From UBA4416 sp020846025 (GTDB taxonomy: Bacteria; Bacteroidota; Bacteroidia; B-17B0; Aurantibacillaceae), in NCBI GenBank assembly GCA_963169295.1, contig CAUJDD010000031.1:1-64000 (forward strand): DNA of 64,000 nucleotides. Reading direction: 5' to 3'. Made by a program: the position numbers and the translations under genes. The notes under the pieces are model-generated. The model saw only the letters and a list, made by a program, of their open reading frames with translations. It was not told where the DNA came from and made no database searches. Of this stretch, positions 18,729-26,213 are shown piece after piece (the first letter of the stretch is position 1; each line of letters begins with the position of its first letter).

Positions 18729-19226
18729 TTATTTTACACCATCATTCTTACGCATAAATTCTAAAATCCCTCTTGCTTCGTCATCTGTTAAATTTTGGTT
18801 AGGCATACGTACTAAACATAACTCTAACATAGCTTGAGCTTCAGGATCTTTGTCTAACATTGGATCAGGATTAGTAATAAAGTTCATTAACCATTCTGGG
18901 GTTCTACGTTTTGTAACATCTTTCCAACCTGGTCCTACTAATCTTTCATCTGTAAATTTGTGGCAAGACGCACATTTAACATTTGAAGCTTTTTCTCCAG
19001 CTTCTGCTTTAGCAGCATCTAATGTTTCAGTAAGTGCAAGTAATTCGGCTGTCCATTTACCTTCACCTCTTTTAGGGTCATAAGACTCTGGATTTGCTTC
19101 TGCCATAGCTGGTTGTTCCTCGGTTGTAGCTGTTTCCTGTCCTTGTGCAGCTGGTTTTTCTTCTCCGCCACAGCTAATTAGTAAAGCCGAAACAAAGAAT
19201 GATGCGATAACAATTATCTTTTTCAT
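18729..19226 (-). CDS. c-type cytochrome lipoprotein, probable electron donor to NosZ
   Basis: A 165-residue lipoprotein (lipobox LISC, Cys19) with an Ala/Glu/Thr-rich linker (20-55) and a small class I cytochrome c domain. Haem attachment is at CASCH (85-89), and the Met axial ligand is probably in VRMPNQ. It is the first gene of the nos operon, 125 bases before nosZ, so it most likely passes electrons to NosZ in the periplasm. A TAACTTTG promoter box lies 27 bases upstream of its ATG. I saw no convincing FNR/CRP palindrome in the short upstream region. Confidence 0.88.
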   Translation of the reverse strand: MKKIIVIASFFVSALLISCGGEEKPAAQGQETATTEEQPAMAEANPESYDPKRGEGKWTAELLALTETLDAAKAEAGEKASNVKCASCHKFTDERLVGPGWKDVTKRRTPEWLMNFITNPDPMLDKDPEAQAMLELCLVRMPNQNLTDDEARGILEFMRKNDGVK

Positions 19227-19252
19227 ATTTTAGAATTTTTAGCAAAGTTATA

Positions 19253-19260
19253 ATTAAAAA
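19253..19260 (-). promoter_or_regulatory. Probable nos operon promoter, -7 box TAACTTTG
   Basis: On the minus strand the sequence reads TAACTTTG, an exact TAnnTTTG match, 27 bases before the ATG of the cytochrome c gene. It is the only such box found ahead of the nos operon. Confidence 0.55.
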
Positions 19261-19353
19261 CCAATAAATAATATGAGTAAGGTCATAATTATATTAGGAT
19301 TATAATCAGTATCTAAAATGACCTAAATCAGTTCTTATGAAAAAATAAGGCAT

Positions 19354-19381
19354 AAAAAAACCATCATATTTGATGGTTTTT
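19354..19381 (-). terminator. Intrinsic terminator, usable on both strands
   Basis: Hairpin AAAACCATCA-TATT-TGATGGTTTT with A and T runs on both sides, 29 bases after the DUF4412 gene's stop. It separates that gene from the nos operon that follows on the same strand. Confidence 0.85.
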
Positions 19382-19409
19382 AAATTTTGGTTCTATTGAA
19401 TTTAACAAT

Positions 19410-20051
19410 TTAGCGTTGCTCAAATTTATTGTAATCTGCAGGTACACTTAATTTAGAAGCATCAATATTACCTTTGTTAATTTTAGAAATTTCTAATCGA
19501 CTTATAATTGTATTGTTAGATAAAGATTTTTCTTCTGATAACATAGGCATTGAACCTTTTGGTAAATCTTTGATTTGATTAAAATAGATGCTTTGTTTGT
19601 CTTTTCTATTCCACATTTTTACAACCGGAATAAAGAAATCATATTTACCAGATGCAATCCAGTATGTTATTTCTGTATTTTCTTCTGCATTTTTCACGAT
19701 GTACTCAGTACATTTTACACCCTGTATAACCTTGGTATTTGTGCCTTTTGTTGCTACACATGTTCCTTTAATTACAGGAGCTGTTTCACTTTTATGCTCT
19801 CCCCAAACTTTACGAACAGGATTTACAAATCGAATCTCTTTAGTTTCAGTATTAAATATAAAACTTCCTTCGACTTTCCCAGATTTTTTACCAATTTGGT
19901 CTAATTTTACATCATTACCTTTTATGTAATAGATATTTGTAGTGGTATCTTTAGAAGTTTCCATCTTAAATTCCATACTACCTTCAAAGGATTGTGCAAT
20001 ACCAATTACAGATATTGAAAGTCCGGCTAATAATAATTTAAATTTGCTCAT
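19410..20051 (-). CDS. DUF4412-like periplasmic protein
   Basis: A 213-residue exported protein with signal peptide (1-19, SVIGIAQS). The opening FEGSMEFKMET, the YYIKGNDVKLD segment and the VKCTEYIVKNAEENTEITYWIA stretch resemble DUF4412 proteins common in Bacteroidota; their function is unknown. A beta-rich fold distantly like LolA/LppX is plausible from the strand pattern but not shown. It has its own terminator and is separate from the nos operon although on the same strand. Confidence 0.7.
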   Translation of the reverse strand: MSKFKLLLAGLSISVIGIAQSFEGSMEFKMETSKDTTTNIYYIKGNDVKLDQIGKKSGKVEGSFIFNTETKEIRFVNPVRKVWGEHKSETAPVIKGTCVATKGTNTKVIQGVKCTEYIVKNAEENTEITYWIASGKYDFFIPVVKMWNRKDKQSIYFNQIKDLPKGSMPMLSEEKSLSNNTIISRLEISKINKGNIDASKLSVPADYNKFEQR

Positions 20052-20111
20052 TGATTTAAAAGTTTAAATTTGACATTAAAAATAATATTTATTTTTTAAT
20101 ATATAAAAATT

Positions 20112-20474
20112 ATGCCAAATAATATTGAAAAAGGGACAAAAGGTGAAGAAGAGGCGGTTGCGTATTTAGTTAAAAATGGCTATCAAATAATTCATAAAAA
20201 CTGGCGATATAAGCATTTAGAAATTGATATAATTGCTAGTATTAACAATACTTTGGTGATTGTAGAGGTAAAGTGCAGAGCGGATGATTTTTTTGGAAAT
20301 CCTATGGACTTTGTAACCAAAAGTAAGCAAAAAAACCTCATAAAAGCAGCTCAACATTATATAATGGAAAATAACATTTTTTGGGAAACCCGGTTTGATG
20401 TTGTTTCTATTATAGGACATGAGAATCAGCCAAAAATCGAACATATTATATCTGCTTTTTATCCTACTCTATAA
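20112..20474 (+). CDS. YraN family (UPF0102) nuclease-like protein
   Basis: A 120-residue cytoplasmic protein with the full UPF0102 pattern: GTKGEEEAVAYL, GYQIIHKNWRY, EIDIIA, VIVEVKCR and the closing TRFDVVSI. The E-D-ExK arrangement is that of a restriction-endonuclease-like (PD-(D/E)xK) fold. Cellular role unproven. It is divergent from the DUF4412 gene, 60 bases away. Confidence 0.92.
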   Translation: MPNNIEKGTKGEEEAVAYLVKNGYQIIHKNWRYKHLEIDIIASINNTLVIVEVKCRADDFFGNPMDFVTKSKQKNLIKAAQHYIMENNIFWETRFDVVSIIGHENQPKIEHIISAFYPTL

Positions 20475-20528
20475 TAAACACGTAAAAAAGATAAGACTTC
20501 AAATCTCTTTGTGTAAATACTAAATACG

Positions 20529-20536
20529 TATATTTG
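20529..20536 (+). promoter_or_regulatory. Bacteroidota promoter, TATATTTG with upstream TTTG
   Basis: TATATTTG ends 7 bases before the ATG at 20543. A TTTG at 20508-20511 sits 17 bases upstream, near the expected -33 position. The predicted leader is only a few bases. Confidence 0.6.
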
Positions 20537-20542
20537 AATTTT

Positions 20543-20962
20543 ATGTTGAAATCAATTGTAGAAATACCTATTAAATTTAGTGAGGTTGATTCTTTACGCG
20601 TTGTGTGGCATGGTAACTATGTTAGATATTTTGAGGATGGTCGAGAGGCTTTTGGGAGGCAATATGGCTTAGGCTATCTTGATATTTTTGAGAATGGAAA
20701 TTTAGCTGTACCAATAGTTGATTTGCAAGTTAATTTTAAAAGGGTGTTAGAATATGGTGATAGTGCAATAATTGAAACCCTATATGTTCCTACGCCAGCC
20801 GCTAAACTTATTTTTGAATACAAAATTTTAAGTGCTAAACATGGTTTTGTGGCATGTACAGGCAAAAGCACGCAGGTATTTATGACACCTTCCACAAAAG
20901 AACTTCATATCACAGTGCCAGCTTATATAGAAGAATGGAGAAAGAAATGGAATTTAATTTAA
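20543..20962 (+). CDS. Acyl-CoA thioesterase, 4HBT/YbgC-like hot-dog fold
   Basis: A 139-residue cytoplasmic hot-dog protein. The motif F-S-E-V-D-S-L-R-V-V-W-H-G-N-Y-V-R-Y-F-E-D-G-R matches the 4-hydroxybenzoyl-CoA thioesterase/YbgC signature, with the catalytic Asp in EVDS. It should hydrolyse an acyl-CoA or acyl-ACP thioester. It opens a same-strand run with a LolA-like protein, a lipoprotein, a dehydratase-like hot-dog protein and a DUF420 protein. A thioesterase of this type also occurs in Bacteroidota aryl-polyene and flexirubin pigment clusters. ATG 20543 is chosen; the TTG at 20534 lies inside the promoter box. Confidence 0.85.
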   Translation: MLKSIVEIPIKFSEVDSLRVVWHGNYVRYFEDGREAFGRQYGLGYLDIFENGNLAVPIVDLQVNFKRVLEYGDSAIIETLYVPTPAAKLIFEYKILSAKHGFVACTGKSTQVFMTPSTKELHITVPAYIEEWRKKWNLI

Positions 20963-21033
20963 TTTAATTAGATGCAGTATTAATCATTAATGTTTCTTAA
21001 CAAATAATCACTTTGCAAGGCTTATTTAATCAT

Positions 21034-21041
21034 TATTTTTG
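21034..21041 (+). promoter_or_regulatory. Bacteroidota promoter, TATTTTTG with upstream TTTG
   Basis: TATTTTTG ends 5 bases before the ATG at 21046. TTTG at 21012-21015 lies 18 bases upstream. This indicates a nearly leaderless mRNA and rules out the TTG at 21013 as start. Confidence 0.6.
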
Positions 21042-21045
21042 TTGT

Positions 21046-21666
21046 ATGTATAAATTATGGTTTATTCTCTTATTACCATTTATTGGTCATTCACAGTCAT
21101 TTAAACTAGTGAAAGATACCACACTGCTTAAACAAAAAATTGAGAGTATGAGTAAAAATACAAGCTCAATAGAATCGGATTTTACTCAAGAGAAAAATTT
21201 AAGCATGTTGTCAGAGAAAATAGTTAGCAAAGGTCATTTTGTTTTTAAGAAAGATAATTTACTTCGATGGGAATATAATTCACCAACCAAGTATCTTATT
21301 GTTATAAATAAAGATAAGATATTAATAAAGGATGAGAAGAAAATCACAAAATATGATATGAATAATAATAAGGTTTTTAAGGAAATAAATGATATTATGT
21401 TAAGTTGTGTTCAAGGCACTATATTTAAATCAAATAAATTTAAGTCTGCCTATTTTGAGAATGATAGATATTATAAATTAGAACTTAAACCTTTAGTAAA
21501 AAGCATGAAAGATACATTTAAAACTATAAATTTGATGTTTGATAAAACCGTATCTTCAGTAGTTAAGATAGAAATGATTGAAGCAAGTGAAGATGTAACT
21601 ACAATTGATTTTATAAATAAGAAGTTAAATGCAGCAATACCTCAAGAATTATTTATTATTAAGTAG
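21046..21666 (+). CDS. LolA-like outer-membrane lipoprotein carrier protein
   Basis: A 206-residue periplasmic protein with signal peptide (MYKLWFILLLPFIGHSQS). It shows the LolA pattern: SIESDFTQEKNLSML, SKGHFVFKKDNLLRWEY and the PTKYLIVINKDK strands. LolA carries lipoproteins, or in related proteins other acyl-bearing cargo, across the periplasm. The next gene overlaps its 3' end by 38 bases and encodes a lipoprotein. A LolA paralogue beside acyl-thioester enzymes is a hallmark of pigment-lipid clusters. It may therefore carry a specific acyl product rather than general lipoproteins; that is inference. Confidence 0.82.
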   Translation: MYKLWFILLLPFIGHSQSFKLVKDTTLLKQKIESMSKNTSSIESDFTQEKNLSMLSEKIVSKGHFVFKKDNLLRWEYNSPTKYLIVINKDKILIKDEKKITKYDMNNNKVFKEINDIMLSCVQGTIFKSNKFKSAYFENDRYYKLELKPLVKSMKDTFKTINLMFDKTVSSVVKIEMIEASEDVTTIDFINKKLNAAIPQELFIIK

Positions 21667-22306
21667 TATCTGCTGTATGTTTTTTTCTTCTTGTGCTATT
21701 TCAAAGTATCAGAAGCTAACTAATTGCACTACAATTGTTGCCGATAGCATAATTACTCCAATTATTAAATCTGATAATATTGTAAAGTTTAATACTACGA
21801 TTGACGTTTTAAAGAATCATTTAACGGGAATTGTATTGGTAAAACAAACCGACAGTGTTACGGCACATATTGTTTTTGTAACCGAACTTGGAATGAAAAT
21901 GTTTGATTTTGAAGTAAAAGGAGATAGTATGAATGCACATTATGTTTTCGAGCCATTAAATAAACCAGCAATTATTACAGTACTTAAAGAAAACTTTAGA
22001 AATATATTATTGTTAAATATTAAGGGAAAAGTGCTTAATAAATGTACTAATAAAAGTAAGCAAACATACTTAAAACTTAGCTTGGGGAATCGCCAAAACA
22101 CGTACCTGAAAATAGAAAAGTCAGTAGCATTGGAGCACCTAGATAAGACAACATTTCATATTGTTGAACAAGAAACCTATCATGGCAAGAGGTTAAACTC
22201 TAAAGTAATTTATAATAATATGTCTAATGAAGGATTTGCAAAAGCAAGAGCTAAACAATATGGCTTAATTAAATTTTATTTTGAGTTAAATACTATTACA
22301 GAATAA
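21629..22306 (+). CDS. Predicted outer-membrane lipoprotein of the LolA cassette
   Basis: A 225-residue protein of unknown function. Starting at ATG 21629 gives a signal with lipobox FSSC (residues 19-22) followed by a strand-rich body. The start lies inside the LolA-like gene, a 38-base overlap in another frame, which implies translational coupling. A downstream ATG at 21677 would leave too short a signal. The end overlaps the start of the next gene (TAATGA). No domain is recognised. Its place behind LolA suggests an outer-membrane partner or cargo of that carrier. Confidence 0.7.
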   Translation: MQQYLKNYLLLSSICCMFFSSCAISKYQKLTNCTTIVADSIITPIIKSDNIVKFNTTIDVLKNHLTGIVLVKQTDSVTAHIVFVTELGMKMFDFEVKGDSMNAHYVFEPLNKPAIITVLKENFRNILLLNIKGKVLNKCTNKSKQTYLKLSLGNRQNTYLKIEKSVALEHLDKTTFHIVEQETYHGKRLNSKVIYNNMSNEGFAKARAKQYGLIKFYFELNTITE

Positions 22307-22695
22307 TGACAACAACTGACACTTTTCTATTAAATGATTTTTATGTTATAAAATCTATTCAGCAAGTAGATACTAAAATTTTGGCTACAATTGCATTAAA
22401 CGAACAACATGCCATATTTAAGGGGCATTTTGAACAGATGCCTGTTGTGCCAGGAGTATGTCAAACGCAAATTATTAAAGAAATTTTACAACTACAGACT
22501 TCAAAAACCTTAACCCTTAAAAAAGGAGATAATATTAAATTCACTGCTATGATAGTTCCTACTCAACATCAAACCGTGAATATAGAAATTGTTTTTCAGT
22601 CAAAGCTAGAAGGAGAATTATTTACTGAGGCAACGTTGTTTTTTAATGACATTACATTTACCAAATTCAAAGGCACATTTATCAATTCAATATGA
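22306..22695 (+). CDS. FabZ/ApeI-like hot-dog 3-hydroxyacyl-ACP dehydratase homologue
   Basis: A 129-residue cytoplasmic protein with the dehydratase-type motif GHFEQMPVVPGV (catalytic-type His in GHF). After PGV the FabZ glutamate position (PGVLxxE) is replaced by glutamine: PGVCQTQ. The PGVxQ form resembles dehydratase-like proteins of aryl-polyene clusters as I recall them. It could be a specialised dehydratase or have lost that activity. It is tightly packed, overlapping both neighbours by a few bases, so it is co-translated with the lipoprotein and DUF420 genes. Confidence 0.75.
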   Translation: MTTTDTFLLNDFYVIKSIQQVDTKILATIALNEQHAIFKGHFEQMPVVPGVCQTQIIKEILQLQTSKTLTLKKGDNIKFTAMIVPTQHQTVNIEIVFQSKLEGELFTEATLFFNDITFTKFKGTFINSI

Positions 22696-23285
22696 GTAAA
22701 GGGGAAAATAAGAATCAAGATACAAAAGCGTTTAGATTAATATTAAGTATTAGTATTTTAATATGTTTGGTGGTTATTATATTAAATAAAAGGGTACTAC
22801 CTGCACCAGAAGTATTTCCAGATTTTATATATAAATTGCCATTGCTTAATGCTTGTATTAATGCAACTTGTAGCTTATTGTTAATCATGTCACTTTGGGC
22901 TGTTAAGACTAAAAGATTGGCGCTACATAAGAAGTTAAATCTCACCGCTTTTTTCTTATCAGCTTTATTTTTCATATCATATATCACTGCCCATTATTTT
23001 ATAGCAGATACCGTGTATGGCGACATCAACCATAACGGATATTTAGATGATACAGAAAGAGCTGCGGTATCTGGAAGCAGAATTCCATATCTAGTTTTTT
23101 TATTGTCACATATTTTCTTAGCAGCCATTGTTCTTCCACTCATTCTTTTATCATTTTATTATGCGCTTAAAAAGAATTTCGTGAAACATAAAAAAATTAC
23201 ACGATTTAGTTACCCAATTTGGCTATATGTAACTCTTAGTGGCGTATTAGTGTATATCCTAATTTCGCCCTATTACAATTATTAA
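22692..23285 (+). CDS. DUF420 membrane protein with EF-hand-like loop
   Basis: A 197-residue inner-membrane protein with about five hydrophobic helices, typical of DUF420/YozB proteins that often sit near cytochrome oxidase genes. Conserved histidines occur in HKKLN, AHYF and LSHIF. Between helices 3 and 4 is a loop reading D-I-N-H-N-G-Y-L-D-D-T-E, which meets the 12-position EF-hand pattern (Asp1, Asn3, Asn5, Gly6, Glu12). The loop is probably extracytoplasmic. Overlap of 4 bases with the preceding dehydratase-like gene. Confidence 0.8.
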   Translation: MSKGENKNQDTKAFRLILSISILICLVVIILNKRVLPAPEVFPDFIYKLPLLNACINATCSLLLIMSLWAVKTKRLALHKKLNLTAFFLSALFFISYITAHYFIADTVYGDINHNGYLDDTERAAVSGSRIPYLVFLLSHIFLAAIVLPLILLSFYYALKKNFVKHKKITRFSYPIWLYVTLSGVLVYILISPYYNY

Positions 23286-23299
23286 AAGTCTTTTTTTTG

Positions 23300-23307
23300 T
23301 ATATTTG
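23300..23307 (+). promoter_or_regulatory. rpoN promoter, TATATTTG
   Basis: Exact TAnnTTTG match ending 9 bases before the rpoN ATG. Confidence 0.6.
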
Positions 23308-23315
23308 TCATAGCA

Positions 23316-24812
23316 ATGGCATTAAAACAAATACAAGGATTAAAACTTAGTCAAAAATTATCTCCGCAACAAATTCAATTAATAAAAATGTTGCAACTAA
23401 CTACTATTGAGATAGAACAGCGCATTAAGGAAGAGTTAGAACTGAACCCTTGTCTTGAGAGTGATAGTAATGAAACAGAAACTGAAGAGGTGAGTAATGA
23501 ATATGATGAGATTGATAACACTGATGATAATTTAACGGATGATGACAGTTATGGAACTGATGAAAATGAAATAACAAAAATTGACGATGGCTATGAATTA
23601 GAAGATTACATGGCCGACGGAGATTTAGATTCCTATAAGTATGATATAGTAAATAGAAGTGCTGATGATGAACAATTTCAAACAGTTGTCGTAGAGTCAC
23701 CAGATTTTCGTTCCAAATTAGAGAATCAACTTGGGCTTAAAGAACTTACCGAAAGACAATATATGATTGGTATGTTTATTATTGGATCGATTGAAGAAGA
23801 TGGGTATTTACGTGAACTAGATAAAATTTATGGAGCATTTATACTAAATTCTGGCCTTACAATTCAAGAGGAAGAAGTAGAAGAGGTGTTGCGCATAATT
23901 CAAACATTTGATCCACCAGGTGTTGGAGCGCGTAGTTTACAAGAATGTTTATTAATCCAACTCGAACAAAAACAAGAAAAAGCAAGAGAAACATTATTAG
24001 CCATTGAAGTTGTAAAACACATGATTGATGAGTTCTTGAAAAAGCATTATGAAAAAATTGCTCGTAAGTTGAATTTAAACGATGAGGATTTAAAAGATGT
24101 AATTGAAGAAATAAGGCGATTAAATCCTCGCCCTGGAAATTCAGAAGTTGATTATAAAGGTCAAACATCCGAAGTAATACCCGATTTTAATATAAGTGTA
24201 GTAGATGGATTACCCGAATTAAGTATTAATCAACGTAATTTGCCCGAACTAAAAATAAATAAAGAGTATTTACAAATGTTAGAGGAGTACTCTAAAGCAA
24301 AAGATAAAGCTATTAAACAAGCAGGAGCATTTGTAAAAGATAAAGTTGAGTCGGCTCAATGGTTTATTGAAGCCTTACAACAAAGGCATAAAACTATGTC
24401 GATAACCATGCACTGTATTATGGAGTTGCAGCAAGAATATTTCATAACAGGAGATGAATCGAAGTTAAAACCTATGATATTAAAAGATGTCGCTGAAAAA
24501 GTAAATCTTGACATTTCCACTGTATCAAGGGTAGCAAATAAAAAGTATGTTCAAACACCCTATGGAACAAAATTGCTGAAATTTTTCTTTTCAGAATCAT
24601 TAGGTACTGATAGTGGCGATGAAGTGAGTACACGTGAGGTTAAAAAGATATTAGAAGATTTAATTTCAAACGAAAACAAGAAAAAACCATTAACCGATGA
24701 CGCACTTTGTGAGAGTTTGAAAGATAAAGGGTACAATATTGCCCGCCGTACAGTAGCCAAGTACCGCGAACAACTCCAAATTCCTGTTGCGCGAATGCGC
24801 AAAGAAATCTAA
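23316..24812 (+). CDS. rpoN: RNA polymerase sigma-54 factor
   Basis: A 498-residue sigma-54. Region I is Gln/Leu-rich (GLKLSQKLSPQQIQLIKMLQL, with ELELNPCLE), followed by an unusually acidic region II (about 45-115, Asp/Glu-rich). Next come the core-binding region, a helix-turn-helix (LKDVAEKVNLDISTVSRVANKKYVQTPYG), and the RpoN box ARRTVAKYRE (476-485) near the C-terminus. It recognises -24/-12 promoters with the help of AAA+ activators, none of which is encoded in this window. Confidence 0.96.
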   Translation: MALKQIQGLKLSQKLSPQQIQLIKMLQLTTIEIEQRIKEELELNPCLESDSNETETEEVSNEYDEIDNTDDNLTDDDSYGTDENEITKIDDGYELEDYMADGDLDSYKYDIVNRSADDEQFQTVVVESPDFRSKLENQLGLKELTERQYMIGMFIIGSIEEDGYLRELDKIYGAFILNSGLTIQEEEVEEVLRIIQTFDPPGVGARSLQECLLIQLEQKQEKARETLLAIEVVKHMIDEFLKKHYEKIARKLNLNDEDLKDVIEEIRRLNPRPGNSEVDYKGQTSEVIPDFNISVVDGLPELSINQRNLPELKINKEYLQMLEEYSKAKDKAIKQAGAFVKDKVESAQWFIEALQQRHKTMSITMHCIMELQQEYFITGDESKLKPMILKDVAEKVNLDISTVSRVANKKYVQTPYGTKLLKFFFSESLGTDSGDEVSTREVKKILEDLISNENKKKPLTDDALCESLKDKGYNIARRTVAKYREQLQIPVARMRKEI

Positions 24813-24879
24813 TTTCCCTTTTTTTTAACAAAATCGTACTTATTTAGGTAAATAAATTTTTCATTTACAATAAAAAATG

Positions 24880-24887
24880 TATCTTTG
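24880..24887 (+). promoter_or_regulatory. HU gene promoter, TATCTTTG
   Basis: Exact TAnnTTTG match 48 bases before the ATG of the HU gene, leaving a leader of roughly 40 bases. This is the longest plausible leader among the promoter boxes in the window. Confidence 0.6.
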
Positions 24888-24934
24888 TCGCCCGATTTTT
24901 AAATATTAAATCGTTGATTTTAAATATATTGTAA

Positions 24935-25252
24935 ATGACAAAAGCAGATATTGTAAACGAAATTTCAGAAAAAACAGGCATTGAGAAAGTGGTTGTACAA
25001 ACAACTGTAGAGGCTTTTATGAAAACCATCCGATCTTCAATGACCGAAGGAAAAAATGTATATCTACGTGGATTTGGAACATTTGTAGTAAAGAAACGTG
25101 CAGAAAAAGTAGGCCGTAATATTTCAAAAAATACGACTGTTGTAATTCCTGCACACTATATTCCTGCATTTAAGCCAGCTAAAACGTTTAGTGAACGCGT
25201 TAAGCGAAATGTAAAAGTTGCCGAACCATTAGATAACAGAGAAATTGATTAA
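24935..25252 (+). CDS. HU/IHF family DNA-binding protein
   Basis: A 105-residue nucleoid protein that bends DNA as a dimer. It has the helical dimerisation part (MTKADIVNEISEKTGI) and the beta-arm segment GKNVYLRGFGTFVVKKR with GRNISKNTTVVIPA before FKPAKTFSERV. The C-terminal ~12 residues (VAEPLDNREID) are an acidic extension. The TPR gene begins on its last base (TAATG overlap). Confidence 0.95.
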   Translation: MTKADIVNEISEKTGIEKVVVQTTVEAFMKTIRSSMTEGKNVYLRGFGTFVVKKRAEKVGRNISKNTTVVIPAHYIPAFKPAKTFSERVKRNVKVAEPLDNREID

Positions 25253-26097
25253 TGACAACCGCACGTAAAACACAGATTGGGTTAGGAATAACAGCTGTTG
25301 TTTTATCCGTTCTTTTATTTATTGCGCCAAATACACCATCAGCTAAAAAAATGGCTGAGAAGCAGAAATTGGAAAGTAAAGAGGTACTTGTACAAGATTT
25401 ACAAAGTCAGTTGCAGCAGGCCGTTAATGCTTTAGAAATTAAAGAAAAAACGCATTACGATGATTTATTGGCAACAACAAAAAGTACTCAATCAGATAGC
25501 TCTTTTGTTGAGATAATCGCATTTTGGGATAACTTAAAACGACCAGATTTTGCAGCTTATTTTGTTGAACAAACTGCTAATATCACCCAAAAGGCAGAAG
25601 ATTTTCATAAGGCTGGAAATAGATATTACTATGCGATTCGTTTTATAAAAGATGAAAATGAAATCCCTATTTTATATCAAAGTGCTGTACGCTGTTATCA
25701 AAAAGCAATTGAAAAAGACAGTACTGATTTTGATGCCAAAATTCAATTAGCGGCTTGTTATGTGGAAGGAGGAAAAGATCCAATGCAAGGCATCACGTTA
25801 TTAAAAGAACTTGAGAAGTTAGACAGTAATAACGTAAAATTGCAAATGAGTTTTGCTTTCTTTTCAGTACAATCACAACAATGGGAGAAAGCAATTAAAC
25901 GATTTGAAAAAGTCTTAGCTATTGATTCATTATATATCGAGGCTTATTTACATCTTGCTGATGCTTACGAACAACAAGGTAATACTATTAAAACAATAGA
26001 GATGCTTGAGGTTTATGCTTCTAAAACAGATGATGTCATGGCGAGAAATGAAATAAAAAAATACATTGAACAACTAAAAAAACAAACAATTAAATAA
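25252..26097 (+). CDS. Membrane-anchored TPR protein
   Basis: A 281-residue protein with one N-terminal membrane helix (about 10-25), a coiled-coil-like Gln/Glu-rich stretch (35-65), and three or more tetratricopeptide repeats in the second half (AVRCYQKAIEKDSTDFDAKIQLAACY and WEKAIKRFEKVLAIDSLYIEAYLHLADAYEQQG). It overlaps the HU stop by one base. The order HU, TPR protein, COX24-like protein, RNase E/G is one I recall as widespread in Bacteroidota. No specific function is known; such proteins scaffold complexes. Confidence 0.8.
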   Translation: MTTARKTQIGLGITAVVLSVLLFIAPNTPSAKKMAEKQKLESKEVLVQDLQSQLQQAVNALEIKEKTHYDDLLATTKSTQSDSSFVEIIAFWDNLKRPDFAAYFVEQTANITQKAEDFHKAGNRYYYAIRFIKDENEIPILYQSAVRCYQKAIEKDSTDFDAKIQLAACYVEGGKDPMQGITLLKELEKLDSNNVKLQMSFAFFSVQSQQWEKAIKRFEKVLAIDSLYIEAYLHLADAYEQQGNTIKTIEMLEVYASKTDDVMARNEIKKYIEQLKKQTIK

Positions 26098-26123
26098 ATA
26101 TAAATTTTTAAACCAATAGGATT

Positions 26124-26213
26124 ATGCCAAGCGGAAAGAAAAGAAAAAGACATAAAATGGCAACTCACAAACGTAAAAAACGTTTGAGAAAAAGTCGTCA
26201 TAAGAAAAAATAA
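26124..26213 (+). CDS. Very small basic protein, AURKAIP1/COX24 (mS38-like) domain
   Basis: A 29-residue protein starting MPSGKKRKRHKMATHKR and ending in RHKKK, over half Lys/Arg/His. It matches the short DUF1713/COX24 C-terminal motif of the mitochondrial small-subunit protein mS38 (AURKAIP1), and near-identical tiny proteins occur across Bacteroidota. A role on the ribosome is likely by homology but not shown here. It lies 26 bases after the TPR gene and is probably co-transcribed with HU and TPR. A perfect inverted repeat overlaps its stop codon. Confidence 0.85.
   Translation: MPSGKKRKRHKMATHKRKKRLRKSRHKKK

Noticed and set aside
19227..19352. A possible FNR/CRP-type site upstream of the nos operon
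   Set aside because: I looked for TTGAT-N4-ATCAA-like and TTGTGA-type palindromes and found nothing convincing.
19575..19929. Two plus-strand frames of over 100 codons opposite the DUF4412 gene
   Set aside because: Both lie fully within a well-supported minus-strand gene with signal peptide and terminator.
23425..23700. A His/Leu-rich frame opposite rpoN
   Set aside because: It mirrors the acidic Asp/Glu region II of sigma-54 and has no support of its own.
26013..26201. A minus-strand frame across the COX24-like gene
   Set aside because: The plus-strand 29-residue protein is clearly conserved in form; the antisense frame is its shadow.
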